Shown: positions 1 through 6,934, counted from the first letter of the stretch. The stretch: 16,154 nt of DNA from DAOUAJ01 sp034433615 (GCA_034433615.1 DAOUAJ010000036.1:1-16154), one strand, 5' to 3'. The notes: generated by a model not told the origin, from the sequence alone. Translations and numbers: made by a program.

Positions 1-870
1 CAGCATCGCCGTCCCATAGCCAAATCGCTGGTAGACGAAAATCTGCCGGTAGGTATGGATCATGTAGAGATAGGTTGCCCTCGGTGGGACAGAGGCCTGG
101 CCAGCACCGATGGTGGCCAGCAAAAGAGGGACAACCAGCGCCTGAAAGGAGCCGATCAGAGCTAAAACCAACTGGAAAAAGATCACCGGCGTCATCAGCG
201 GGATGGTCACGTGGCGGAAGACCTGCAATGTGTTGGCCCCGTCAATCCGCGCCGCCTCCTCCAATTCGCTAGGGATCCCTTGCAGGCCGGCCAGGAAAAT
301 CACCATTCCTGAGCCGAGTCCACCCCAGACCGAGATTGCGGTGAGGGACTGGAGAGCATATTCTGATAACCAGCGGGTAGCCGTGCCCGGCCGGATCAGG
401 CTGATGATGCCATTGAGGAGTCCATAATTCGCGTCCAGAAAAATCCGCCAGACCCAGACGGTCGCCACTACCGGGATCACGCTGGGCAGATAGTACAACG
501 TGCGAAAAATCCCCCGACCCCGAATATCCTGATTCAAAATGAGCGCCAACACGAACGAAAGAATGATCCAGGCCGGCGTGTTGAGCGCGCTCCAGCGCAG
601 GGTACGACCAAACGAGAAGACGGCATCAGGGTCCGTGAAAACTCGGGCGTAGTTATCCGCACCAACGAACTTGATGTTGGCCAGGTTGAGCCCATCATAG
701 TTCGTGAGAGACGTCAGAAACCCGATGACCAACGGGACGACTTGCAGAAGCACGAAACCGATCAGCCAGGGAGCGATAAACAGGTAAAACGCGATCGTTC
801 TGCGCCAGGTTCTGGAAGATATACGTTGCCGGACACCCATCCGGCGTGGGAGTGCCTGTGCTATGGCCAT
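1..870 (-). CDS. Sugar ABC transporter permease, MalF/UgpA type (partial, C-terminus off the window)
   Basis: This is an inner-membrane permease subunit of a carbohydrate ABC importer. I translated the minus strand from ATG at 870; the frame stays open for 290 codons to base 1. The N-terminus is basic (PRRMGVRQRISSRTWRR) and is followed by a first membrane segment (AFYLFIAPWLIGFVLLQVV). Further hydrophobic segments follow, including one at LPSVIPVVATVWVW. The cytoplasmic EAA loop that contacts the ATPase reads ELEEAARIDGANTLQVFRHV and is followed by TIPLMTP, the family signature. An in-frame TGA lies 12 codons upstream of the ATG, so the start is well bounded; GGGATCAGGT just before it is only a modest ribosome site. 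It lies downstream of the binding-protein gene on the same strand. The substrate cannot be told from sequence. The second permease is presumably beyond the left edge. Confidence 0.93.
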   Translation of the reverse strand, partial: MAIAQALPRRMGVRQRISSRTWRRTIAFYLFIAPWLIGFVLLQVVPLVIGFLTSLTNYDGLNLANIKFVGADNYARVFTDPDAVFSFGRTLRWSALNTPAWIILSFVLALILNQDIRGRGIFRTLYYLPSVIPVVATVWVWRIFLDANYGLLNGIISLIRPGTATRWLSEYALQSLTAISVWGGLGSGMVIFLAGLQGIPSELEEAARIDGANTLQVFRHVTIPLMTPVIFFQLVLALIGSFQALVVPLLLATIGAGQASVPPRATYLYMIHTYRQIFVYQRFGYGTAML

Positions 871-893
871 ACCTGATCCCGTCCTGAAAATAG

Positions 894-960
894 CAGTCAG
901 CGTTCAGCGGTCAGCTATCAGCAGCCAGTCACTTGTCGTCATGGGCTGATGGCTGACCGC
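894..960. repeat. TCAGC-rich imperfect inverted repeat
   Basis: Degenerate copies of GTCAGC/TTCAGC/ATCAGC run through 894-926. The arm at 907-922 (GCGGTCAGCTATCAGC) pairs with 945-960, with 15 of 16 positions complementary. As RNA on the minus strand it makes a long hairpin between the binding-protein stop and the permease start. No U-tract follows, so it is not a standard terminator. It resembles interspersed TCAGC-type repeats of many bacterial genomes. Confidence 0.7.
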
Positions 961-1065
961 TTTTCATGGGCCGTGGCGCCGCCCGTGGCATGGACATCCT
1001 GTCCTGAAGATCGCCCAGAAGTGCCCGGTATCTTGGGGAATGCCAGTCACTTCCGAGGGGATGCA

Positions 1066-1098
1066 GACCAGGCACCGATTGCAAACCGGTGCCTGGTC
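1066..1098 (-). promoter_or_regulatory. Intercistronic hairpin after the binding-protein gene
   Basis: The arms 1066-1080 (GACCAGGCACCGATT) and 1084-1098 (AACCGGTGCCTGGTC) are complementary at 14 of 15 positions around a 3-nt loop; the exception would be a G-U pair in one RNA strand. It starts about 28 nt downstream of the binding-protein stop codon and has no U-run. By analogy with malE-malF type operons, it may stabilise the upstream message or reduce read-through into the permease gene. That role is inference. Confidence 0.6.
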
Positions 1099-1125
1099 CA
1101 CCCCAAAACCGAGCTAGCCCGGACA

Positions 1126-2508
1126 CTAACCCATGCGCTCGATCCCCTCTTTGATCGCGGTGTTCACCTCCGCTTCCACATTCTCCAGCAACTGGTCGAA
1201 GGTGATCTGGTCTCGCAACGCCTGATCCAGGTTCTTGGCCCAGCTATCGAAGACAGTGCTGGCTCCAATGTAGGGGTTGAACTGGAGAGTGAACTCCGTG
1301 TACTTGAATTCCTCCCGCAGGACGCGCTGCACTTGCTGTTGGAATGGCGTCTGGGTGGGCATAAGGTCGTACATAGACTTGAGTGCGGGGACGCCCCAGC
1401 CACTCTTGGCGCGGTCAATGGCCGGCTCGCGGCCGTTATACCACTCAAAGACCTTCCAGGCTGCATCGGGCACTTTGGTGACGTTCGCCATCACCATGCC
1501 GGTGGCGGTCATTGTGGGATCGCGCCGCACGCCGGCCCATGTGGGCGCCGGGAGCATGACCACTTGCTCGCGAGTGACGTCGCTTTCGGCCATGGCGCTG
1601 TACCAATAGCCATACTGAAGCAGGGCCAACGTTCCCTTGGTGAAATCCTCGCCGTTCCAGCTTGGGCTGGGGTTCAACGGGTTGGCGACCAGGTTCTCTT
1701 TGGCCAGATCGAAGTAATACTTGGCCGCCTTCCTTGCCTCCTCGTTGCCTGCCAGGTTGATCTTGGTGAAGTCCTCCGCGTACAGGCTCTGGTTTAGCTC
1801 GGCCAGCATGTTCATCCAGATGCGATCCACCCACCAGTCCGCGTAGCCATAGCCCCACATCACCACTCGCTCCCCTTCGAACTTGGTGAGCTTACGGGCA
1901 AGCTGGAAGATCTCATCATAGGTCAGAGGTTTGGTATCGTCCGGCACGTCTATGGCCGCGTCCGCGAACGCCTTCTTGTACGCGTATAGGGTGAAATCGG
2001 GCGACCAGTCTTTGCACATGCCGTAAATCTTGCCCTGGCCGATGTCGAGCGGACTATTAGCTTTGTAATAGTTGTTGGCAGGGGCCAGGTCGTCGGGCTT
2101 CAGCACCTGGCTGGTCTCAAAGTAGGGAGTTAAATCCCTGAGCATGTTGCGGGCCAGGTACTGGGGGATGGCGGGGGCCTGAGTGCGCAGCAAGTCTGGC
2201 GGGTTTCCCGCGGCGTACATGGCAAAGAAGCGGGTCGGGTCCTCCTGGAGAAACTCGATGAGAACGCCAGGGTTGTCGGCCTCAAACTGATTCTCCTGGT
2301 CCTCCGTAAGCTCATGGCGCAGGTGCATGATGACGACGGTGGCTGCCTCTGGAGCTTTGGTTGGGGCCGGAGTCGCGGGGACTTCAGCCGGTTGGACCGG
2401 CGTTGCCGGTACACAGGCTGCCAGCAGACCGCTCGCAGCCAGCGCGCCTGACAGCTTCAACATCTCTCGACGGGTCAGCCGAACGGACGATCGCTCGTGT
2501 GTAGCCAT
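1126..2508 (-). CDS. Carbohydrate ABC transporter substrate-binding lipoprotein (family 1)
   Basis: This is the extracytoplasmic sugar-binding subunit that feeds the permease encoded downstream. The 460-residue length is typical of family 1 solute-binding proteins. The N-terminus has a twin-arginine motif (TRREMLKLSG, R13-R14), a short hydrophobic stretch and a lipobox LLAAC with C32, so it is probably exported by Tat and lipid-anchored. A Pro/Ala/Thr-rich linker (about 33-55) precedes the mature domain. The folded domain has the usual features: an N-terminal FEADNPGVLIEFLQ strand-helix, a central W-rich ligand region (GYGYADWWVDRIWMNM) and a C-terminal AWKVFEWYNG segment. GGAGGTGA lies 4 nt before the ATG, a very strong ribosome site. 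It is followed by a hairpin and the permease gene. The sugar bound is not deducible. Confidence 0.95.
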   Translation of the reverse strand: MATHERSSVRLTRREMLKLSGALAASGLLAACVPATPVQPAEVPATPAPTKAPEAATVVIMHLRHELTEDQENQFEADNPGVLIEFLQEDPTRFFAMYAAGNPPDLLRTQAPAIPQYLARNMLRDLTPYFETSQVLKPDDLAPANNYYKANSPLDIGQGKIYGMCKDWSPDFTLYAYKKAFADAAIDVPDDTKPLTYDEIFQLARKLTKFEGERVVMWGYGYADWWVDRIWMNMLAELNQSLYAEDFTKINLAGNEEARKAAKYYFDLAKENLVANPLNPSPSWNGEDFTKGTLALLQYGYWYSAMAESDVTREQVVMLPAPTWAGVRRDPTMTATGMVMANVTKVPDAAWKVFEWYNGREPAIDRAKSGWGVPALKSMYDLMPTQTPFQQQVQRVLREEFKYTEFTLQFNPYIGASTVFDSWAKNLDQALRDQITFDQLLENVEAEVNTAIKEGIERMG

Positions 2509-2622
2509 AGTATCACCTCCATGACAGGACAGAAAACGAAAAACGGGACCTCCGGGTTCTCCGATCGATCAACACGGCTACCTGGGGCGATCACCTCCTT
2601 TCTCTCTCGATCTCCAACTCCC

Positions 2623-3642
2623 TCAGTGCCCACACGTCGCGCGGCAGACCAGCTCAGCCCGCAGCAAGATCTCTCGCGGAGGGGTCGTCGGGTCCTCGAT
2701 GGTCTCGATCAGCAGTCGAGCGGCCCTGCGGCCCACCTCCTGCATCGGCTGTACCATCGTGCTTAATGGCGGCGACGCGAACTCGCTCATAGGGATGCCA
2801 TCATAGCCGATGATTGCTACGTCATCGGGGATGCGCCGCCCGGCCTCCTGCAGCGCGCGCATGGCACCGATGGCCATCTGATCATTCTGGGAAAAGAGAG
2901 CGGTGAAGCTGGCCCCTCGACCCAGGATCTGCTGCATGGCAGCATATCCACTGGAGAGAGACCAATCCCCCTCTGCCACCAACTCTTCCGCGTAAGAGGA
3001 CCCCATGTCCCGCAGCGCGCGAATATATCCCGTCAAACGATCATTGGCCGACTTCCACGTGAGCGGCCCCGTGATCGTGGCGATGCGCCGGTGCCCCAAC
3101 TTCAGAAGATGGGACGTCGCCCGGTAACCGCCGTCCACATTGTCAATGTCTACGACCCGCATCGGCTCGCCGGGGAGATAGTAGGCCGTAGTCACCAGAG
3201 GGACTCCACTTCGCAACAAAGCGATCAGGTGGCGGTTGTCCTCTTCAGTACTGGGGCGGGCGAAGAAAAATCCGTCCACATGATACTGGGAGAGCAATCG
3301 GATATACTCAGGCTCGTCCGCCAGGTTGCGCTCCGTGCTCCCCAGCATGAAGAAATAGCCGGCGCGGCGGGCCTCTTGCTCGGCGCCGATGATGACCTGG
3401 GTGAAGAAGTAGTCGCTGAAGTCGGAGGTGATCAGCCCCAGGGTGTGAGTGCGGTTACTGGCCAGGCTGCGCGCGATGGCGTTGGGCTGATAGCCCAGTT
3501 GCTTGATAACTTCCAGCACACGGATTCTGGTCTCCGGTGCCACATTGGGGTGATCGTTAATCACCCGGGAGACGGTCTGATAGGAGACGCCGGCTTGCCG
3601 CGCAACGTCCTGCTGAGTCACACGCTTCTGCATGGCTTCCAA
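2623..3642 (-). CDS. LacI-family transcriptional regulator
   Basis: A repressor that probably controls this sugar-uptake operon in response to its substrate. The helix-turn-helix occupies about residues 7-30 (VTQQDVARQAGVSYQTVSRV) and a hinge helix follows (PNAIARSLASNRTH). The rest (about 65-330) is the periplasmic-binding-protein-like effector domain, with typical LGLITSDFSDYF, ATSHLLKLGHRRIA and DDVAIIGYDGIPMSEFASPPLSTMVQP segments. Length is 339 residues, normal for the family. The recognition helix VSYQTVSRV is the same as in E. coli LacI, in agreement with the lac-like operator upstream. The start is uncertain: TTG at 3642 has GGAG about 6 nt upstream, and ATG at 3633 is three codons in. 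It is the first gene of the operon; the binding-protein gene starts 114 nt after its stop. Confidence 0.96.
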   Translation of the reverse strand: MEAMQKRVTQQDVARQAGVSYQTVSRVINDHPNVAPETRIRVLEVIKQLGYQPNAIARSLASNRTHTLGLITSDFSDYFFTQVIIGAEQEARRAGYFFMLGSTERNLADEPEYIRLLSQYHVDGFFFARPSTEEDNRHLIALLRSGVPLVTTAYYLPGEPMRVVDIDNVDGGYRATSHLLKLGHRRIATITGPLTWKSANDRLTGYIRALRDMGSSYAEELVAEGDWSLSSGYAAMQQILGRGASFTALFSQNDQMAIGAMRALQEAGRRIPDDVAIIGYDGIPMSEFASPPLSTMVQPMQEVGRRAARLLIETIEDPTTPPREILLRAELVCRATCGH

Positions 3643-3656
3643 TGGTTCTCCGATGG

Positions 3657-3672
3657 CTGTGAGCGCTCACAG
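3657..3672. promoter_or_regulatory. Perfect 16-bp LacI-type operator
   Basis: CTGTGAGCGCTCACAG is a perfect palindrome whose core equals the symmetric lac operator half-site TGTGAGC. It overlaps the last 2 bp of the minus-strand -10 box and covers the expected transcription start. A bound repressor there would block the promoter, which gives autoregulation of the operon. Confidence 0.88.
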
Positions 3673-3700
3673 TATAGCACAAACCAGAGGCGGCTGTCAA
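3671..3700 (-). promoter_or_regulatory. Promoter of the lacI-type/sugar-uptake operon
   Basis: On the minus strand TTGACA (3700-3695) is followed by an 18-bp spacer and TATACT (3676-3671), a near-consensus housekeeping promoter. Transcription should start around 3664, inside the operator. No comparable promoter is visible in the 114 bp before the binding-protein gene, so this one may drive the whole operon. Confidence 0.85.
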
Positions 3701-3818
3701 TAGCAATCTGAACGGGGTGGAGTGACCATCCCTGGCTTGACGCCAGGATAGGGCTCACAACAGAATCTCTGAATCCACTTAAATCTGAGCCAGCGAGTCG
3801 TGAAAGGCTGACACAGGT

Positions 3819-3847
3819 TTGACCGATTAGAGCAATCGTGCTATCCT
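3819..3847 (+). promoter_or_regulatory. Promoter of the Uma2 gene
   Basis: TTGACC (3819-3824), a 17-bp spacer and TATCCT (3842-3847) make a good plus-strand housekeeping promoter, divergent from the lacI-type promoter. The leader would be about 88 nt and contains a small hairpin GGAGAGGCATCTCC (3856-3869). The rest of 3701-3941 shows a short inverted repeat at 3731-3747 (CCTGGC/GCCAGG) and no gene. Confidence 0.65.
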
Positions 3848-3941
3848 CTTGGGTGGAGAGGCATCTCCATGTAGAAGCAGGAACCGAACTGCACTTTAGG
3901 CCTTGCCCTGTGGATGCATAAGTTTCGGAGAACGGAAGAGC

Positions 3942-5066
3942 ATGGCCCACGAAGACCTCTTGGAGGACTGGTGGACGGCTACGCCCGAAAGCAAGCTCGA
4001 GCTGATCAGTGGCCGTTTGATTATTGGCACCCTGGCAGGCAGCCGGCGCATCGCCTGGCGGTTGCTAGCCGATTATGGTCCGGAAATGGTGCTACCGATG
4101 GCTCCCCGTGCCCTATGGTGGGAGGCGCTGCGCTGTGCTTTCGATCCACACCCGAGGCCCCGCACCGCTGAGGAGTGGCGCCATTGGGCCGCGGACCTCT
4201 CTTACGATCCGGAGCCGCCCCCTGCCGGCCCACGCGGTTCCGGGGCTCATTACCGGGCCTATTCCCGTCTGTCCATGGGCCTGTACAGCTTCGCCTCGCA
4301 CACCCGCCTGGGGGAGTTGCTGGGGCGCGATTTCGTCGTGCGTCTGGGAGAGGATGGCCTAACGCCCGATGTGGTCTTCATCGGTCGGGAGCGGCTGGTC
4401 CACCTGCACGAGTATTACCTGGACGGCCCGCCTGATTTAGTCATCGAAGTCACGTTAGAGGGCAGCGAACAGCAGGATCGGGAGGTCAAGAGGAGGCTTT
4501 ATGAGCGAGCTGGTGTGCCGGAGTATTGGCTGGTGGAACCGGCTGCTCAGGAAGTGGAGTTCCTGCGCCTGGGGCCTCAGGGTCACTATCACCGCGTGAA
4601 GCCGGATGGGGAAGGGGTATACCGTTCGGTGGTGGTGGAAGGACTGGCCCTCTCCGTGCCCCACTTGTGGGCCGAGGAGGAGCCACGCCTGGTGGGCAAC
4701 TGTTGGTGGCCCTTCCTGCCACCCACCAGGATAGTGGAAACGCCGCCTCCGAAACGGGAGTGCCAGCAAGATGACCTGGGGTGGGGTAGCCTTCCTTTTG
4801 ACCCCCGGGTAGACCTGGGACCGGTCCCTGTTCGCTTCGCCGAGTACATCTCCTGGTGCCCGGAGGCGAAGTTCGAGATCGTTGATGGCAAGCTGTTCAT
4901 TACCAGTAGAGAGGGCTCACGCCATGTGTTGGGCCTTCTGCTGATGACTTTTGGAATGGTGGAGATCGTGCGGCTGGCTCATCCCCGGGAATGGGTGGCG
5001 GCGTTAGGCTCGGGAGCAGGGGAGCAGGGGGGCTGGACGCCCCTCCAGGCCTCCCCTGGAGGTTGA
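3942..5066 (+). CDS. Uma2-family (DUF820) PD-(D/E)xK nuclease-like protein
   Basis: A member of the Uma2/DUF820 family of putative restriction-endonuclease-fold proteins; the cellular role is not established. I chose ATG at 3942 (374 aa), preceded by GGAA; a TTG 13 codons upstream is also in frame. The nuclease core is residues 108-235: TPDVVFIG (D143), PPDLVIEV (D165, E169) and K183 in REVKRRLYERAGVPEYWLVEP, which fits the PD-(D/E)xK layout. Residues 14-37 (PESKLELISGRLIIG...GSR) recur at about 307-327 (PEAKFEIVDGKLFIT...GSR), so the C-terminus carries a partial second copy of the N-terminal segment. The last about 20 residues come from repeat-rich DNA (GGAGCAGGGGAGCAGGGG and an 8-bp inverted repeat) and are probably not original. 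The protein is much longer than the usual about 190 residues. Confidence 0.85.
   Translation: MAHEDLLEDWWTATPESKLELISGRLIIGTLAGSRRIAWRLLADYGPEMVLPMAPRALWWEALRCAFDPHPRPRTAEEWRHWAADLSYDPEPPPAGPRGSGAHYRAYSRLSMGLYSFASHTRLGELLGRDFVVRLGEDGLTPDVVFIGRERLVHLHEYYLDGPPDLVIEVTLEGSEQQDREVKRRLYERAGVPEYWLVEPAAQEVEFLRLGPQGHYHRVKPDGEGVYRSVVVEGLALSVPHLWAEEEPRLVGNCWWPFLPPTRIVETPPPKRECQQDDLGWGSLPFDPRVDLGPVPVRFAEYISWCPEAKFEIVDGKLFITSREGSRHVLGLLLMTFGMVEIVRLAHPREWVAALGSGAGEQGGWTPLQASPGG
5042..5062. repeat. Perfect 8-bp inverted repeat at the 3' end of the Uma2 gene
   Basis: CCTCCAGG (5042-5049) and CCTGGAGG (5055-5062) are exact complements around 5 nt. They lie in G-rich, repetitive DNA at the end of the Uma2 reading frame. 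There is no T-run after them. This looks like repeat-element DNA that replaced the original gene end. Confidence 0.5.
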
Positions 5067-5140
5067 GGTGAGGGTATCTTCTTGGGGGGACCAGAACGGG
5101 CATCATCAAAGCTTGATGCTCTGCTAACAGGTGGAGGCTG

Positions 5141-6046
5141 ATGGTCAGGGAGAACCTTGTAGAAGCGTTGCCCAGGTGCAAAGGGGTCCTGCCAGAAACA
5201 ACCCTGGCGGCGTTGCGGGGCACGCTGTCCCAGGTGCCAGAAGTGGCGTTCGCTTATCTGTTCGGCTCTGCCGCACGGAGGGGGGATTATCGCGACCTGG
5301 ACGTTGCCGTTTACCTCATTCCCTGCCCCCCTTCCACCTATAAACGGTTTAAGCTTGCCATGCACATCGCTCGTCTGCTGGAACGCTCTCTCAGGCCCCG
5401 CTGCGAGGTAGATATTCAGGTGCTCAACGAAGCGCCTGCCCTATTCCGATACGAAGTGATGCGCAATGGACGCCTTCTACTGGAGCGCCATCCTGAGTGG
5501 CGCATCCGTTACGAAGCGCAGCTTCTGTCGGATTATCTTGACTATCGGTCCACATGGGCAGCCTTGGTTCACCAAAAGTTGGGGGATAGGGGTATGCAAC
5601 AACCAGAACCGGGAATTGTCCAGCACCTTGAGGAGATGGCAGAGGCGTTGGCAGATTGGGAACGGTATCGGGGCAGCATCACCTTCGAGCAAATGCGCGC
5701 GAACCGAGACACCAGGAACATGGTCCTCCACGCCATGCTGCTTTCCATCCAGGCGGCTATTGACATTGCCCATCATCTCATTGCTCAAAGAGGCTTACGC
5801 ACTCCTGCCACCTATCGGGAAGCCTTTGAGATTTTGAGCGAAGCGGCGGTGCTCCCGGTAGAATTAGGCGATGATCTGGCAGACCTGGCTGGTTTCCGTA
5901 ATGTCTTGGTGCATCTCTATTGGCGCCTGGACCTCCAGCGCGCTTGGGAGATTCTTCGGCAGGGGCTCGCCCCCCTGCGTCAGTTTCAAGAGACCGTCCG
6001 TCGGCTGCCGCTGGCACCTCCGCAGGGCGGGCAAGTCTCTGAGTGA
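5141..6046 (+). CDS. MntA-HepT fusion: nucleotidyltransferase antitoxin joined to HEPN RNase toxin
   Basis: One 301-residue frame carries both halves of a MntA/HepT toxin-antitoxin system. In the known systems HepT is a HEPN ribonuclease and MntA silences it by adding AMP to a tyrosine beside the active site. The N-terminal MNT domain (1-150) has LFGSAARRG (G42-S43) and DLD (D52, D54), with a loop two residues shorter than the usual GS-x10-DxD, plus a third acidic residue D91 (EVDIQVL). The C-terminal HepT domain (152-301) has RNVLVHLY: R253, H258 and target tyrosine Y260, a full Rx4HxY motif. An in-frame ATG at 5594 (residue 152), after GGGGGATAGGGGT, could still give free HepT. The start follows GTGGAGG at good spacing. 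The genes are normally separate, so the fusion is unusual; a lost stop codon is the likely origin. Confidence 0.88.
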   Translation: MVRENLVEALPRCKGVLPETTLAALRGTLSQVPEVAFAYLFGSAARRGDYRDLDVAVYLIPCPPSTYKRFKLAMHIARLLERSLRPRCEVDIQVLNEAPALFRYEVMRNGRLLLERHPEWRIRYEAQLLSDYLDYRSTWAALVHQKLGDRGMQQPEPGIVQHLEEMAEALADWERYRGSITFEQMRANRDTRNMVLHAMLLSIQAAIDIAHHLIAQRGLRTPATYREAFEILSEAAVLPVELGDDLADLAGFRNVLVHLYWRLDLQRAWEILRQGLAPLRQFQETVRRLPLAPPQGGQVSE

Positions 6047-6053
6047 TCAGGTA

Positions 6054-6089
6054 AAGGTGTATTTCCCCCGCTTGTTGGTCCCAACGGCA
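6054..6089 (+). pseudogene. 36-bp fragment of the Wzm-type permease gene
   Basis: These 36 bases are identical to 13425-13460, inside the intact ABC-2 permease gene, where they encode KVYFPRLLVPTA. Here they have no start, no continuation and no reading frame of their own. The flanking GTGATCA is also shared. The piece sits just before a Wzt-type ATPase fragment, the normal order of export genes. Confidence 0.85.
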
Positions 6090-6118
6090 TATGCCCCTTT
6101 CCGGGGCCTGGCGTGGCT

Positions 6119-6145
6119 TGCCAATCCGCAATCCACAATCCGCAT
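6119..6145. repeat. AATCCGC-type interspersed repeat, copy 1
   Basis: The stretch reads as runs of AATCCGC (CAATCCGCAATCC, then ACAATCCGCATT). It lies at the junction between the permease fragment and the ATPase fragment. Related copies occur at 8141-8184, 13069-13100 and 13945-13999, always next to pieces of export genes. Confidence 0.6.
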
Positions 6146-6336
6146 TCATTTGGGCCTTGAAGGACGTCTCCTTCGAAGTCAAGCGGGGCGAGGTGGTGGG
6201 CCTCATCGGGCGCAACGGGGCGGGGAAGACCACGCTGCTCAAGATTCTATCCCGCATCACCGAGCCGACCGAGGGCTATGCCGAGATCCATGGGCGGGTG
6301 GGCTCCCTGCTGGAGGTGGGCACCGGTTTCCACCCC

Positions 6337-6372
6337 ACCCCCCTCTGTCCCCCCGCAAGCGGGAGGAAGGCG
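6337..6372. repeat. GC-rich hairpin mini-insertion in the Wzt fragment
   Basis: The insert contains CCCCCCGCAAGCGGGAGG, a C-run and G-run that pair around GCAAGC. It replaces the few codons normally found between GTGFHP and GRENIYLNGA. The same element, with the same downstream Wzt bases, recurs at 8056-8116. Confidence 0.7.
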
Positions 6373-6405
6373 GGGCGGGAGAACATCTACCTGAACGGCG
6401 CCATC

Positions 6406-6429
6406 CCTTCGACGGGGCTCAGGGCAAGC
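6406..6429. repeat. CCTTCGAC...CTCAGGGCAAG mini-insertion (24 bp, in frame)
   Basis: These 24 bp add eight codons between GAI and LGM of the ATPase without shifting the frame. The sequence belongs to the common interspersed type CCTTCGACAGGCTCAGGAC. An inverted relative lies 22 bp downstream. Confidence 0.7.
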
Positions 6430-6450
6430 CTGGGGATGAAGTGGGCGGAG

Positions 6451-6473
6451 ACTTGTCCTGATCGTGTCGAAGG
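6451..6473. repeat. CTTGTCCTGA...GTCGAAGG mini-insertion (23 bp, frameshifting)
   Basis: This is the inverted relative of the 6406-6429 element (its reverse complement begins CCTTCGAC and ends TCAGGACAAG). Removing it joins KWAE to IDRNFDEIVAFAEVEK in one frame, so it is the immediate cause of the frameshift. Confidence 0.72.
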
Positions 6474-6525
6474 ATTGACCGCAACTTCGATGAGATTGTG
6501 GCCTTCGCCGAGGTAGAGAAGTCTA

Positions 6526-6933
6526 TTACAGGAGGGTGCTTTCGAGCTCACGGATGAGGAATGGCAGATTGGGTTGGTCAAAGCTAAGTCCGGGCGCCGG
6601 AACTCGATGGCGTTTGATATCTGGTGGAATGTGCTTGTGATGAGGAAAGGTGCTGGCGAGGGAGGGATCGTCAGGATGTGGTTGCGGGTCGTACCAGTAT
6701 AGTCGTTTACCTTCCTCCTCCACCCAGTAGCTGTAGGCCTGGATCACGTGCCGAGCAAAGTTCAGGTCTTCCCATACGCCGAGGACGATTCCCCGGTCAA
6801 ACTCGATCTCATCTTTCAACTCGGCAATAGTGGGGCCACGCCGAATCAGCACGAGGGTCGAACGGCGAATGGAGGGGAAGGTCTCCGGGAGACCGTAGAT
6901 AAAGCGCTCGTAAGCCTGGATATCGGGGAGCAT
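6526..6933 (-). CDS. TumE-like toxin (DUF6516 family)
   Basis: Putative toxin of a TumE/TumA type toxin-antitoxin pair. The 135-residue protein shows the family core: YSYWVEEEGKRLYWYDPQPH, then a histidine-rich stretch FPHHKHIPPDIKRHRVP that is typical of DUF6516. It starts with ATG at 6933, only 1 nt after the stop of the antitoxin gene, so the two are co-translated. It runs opposite to everything around it, and its stop codon abuts the end of the broken Wzt fragment. It is more divergent from the family core than the second pair at 9062-9801. It appears intact. The toxic target is not known from the sequence. Confidence 0.75.
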   Translation of the reverse strand: MLPDIQAYERFIYGLPETFPSIRRSTLVLIRRGPTIAELKDEIEFDRGIVLGVWEDLNFARHVIQAYSYWVEEEGKRLYWYDPQPHPDDPSLASTFPHHKHIPPDIKRHRVPAPGLSFDQPNLPFLIRELESTLL

Positions 6934-6934
6934 C

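Larger units (their letters stand above)
6147..6525 (+). pseudogene. Wzt-type polysaccharide ABC ATPase, middle fragment broken by mini-insertions
   Basis: A piece of the ATPase that powers export of surface polysaccharide. The fragment starts in the middle (IWALKDVSFEVKRGEVVGL), has a full Walker A (GRNGAGKTT) and the family segment AEIHGRVGSLLEVGTGFHP, then GRENIYLNGAI. Its own N-terminus is missing and it ends before the signature and Walker B motifs. Three short insertions interrupt it. One is 36 bp and replaces the expected ELT (6337-6372). One is 24 bp (6406-6429) and in frame. One is 23 bp (6451-6473) and shifts the frame; past it, the original frame resumes as IDRNFDEIVAFAEVEK. Bases 6147-6229 are identical to 7523-7605. 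It cannot make a working ATPase. Confidence 0.9.

Noticed and set aside
949..1797. 282-codon plus-strand frame opposite the binding-protein gene
   Set aside because: It is the antisense of a clear family 1 binding protein and of the hairpin region; no family features.
2513..2575. Possible 20-codon leader peptide before the binding-protein gene, after a second GGAGGTGA at 2591-2598
   Set aside because: GTG start is about 15 nt from the ribosome site and the peptide is arginine-rich with no attenuator-like feature. The strong ribosome site is real but I cannot show what it serves.
3618..3950. 110-codon minus-strand frame across the divergent promoter region
   Set aside because: It covers both promoters and the operator and has no recognisable protein features.
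6091..6516. Complete small ABC ATPase of 141 residues
   Set aside because: The first about 20 codons come from repeat DNA, Walker B and signature motifs are missing, and a 23-bp insertion shifts the frame.
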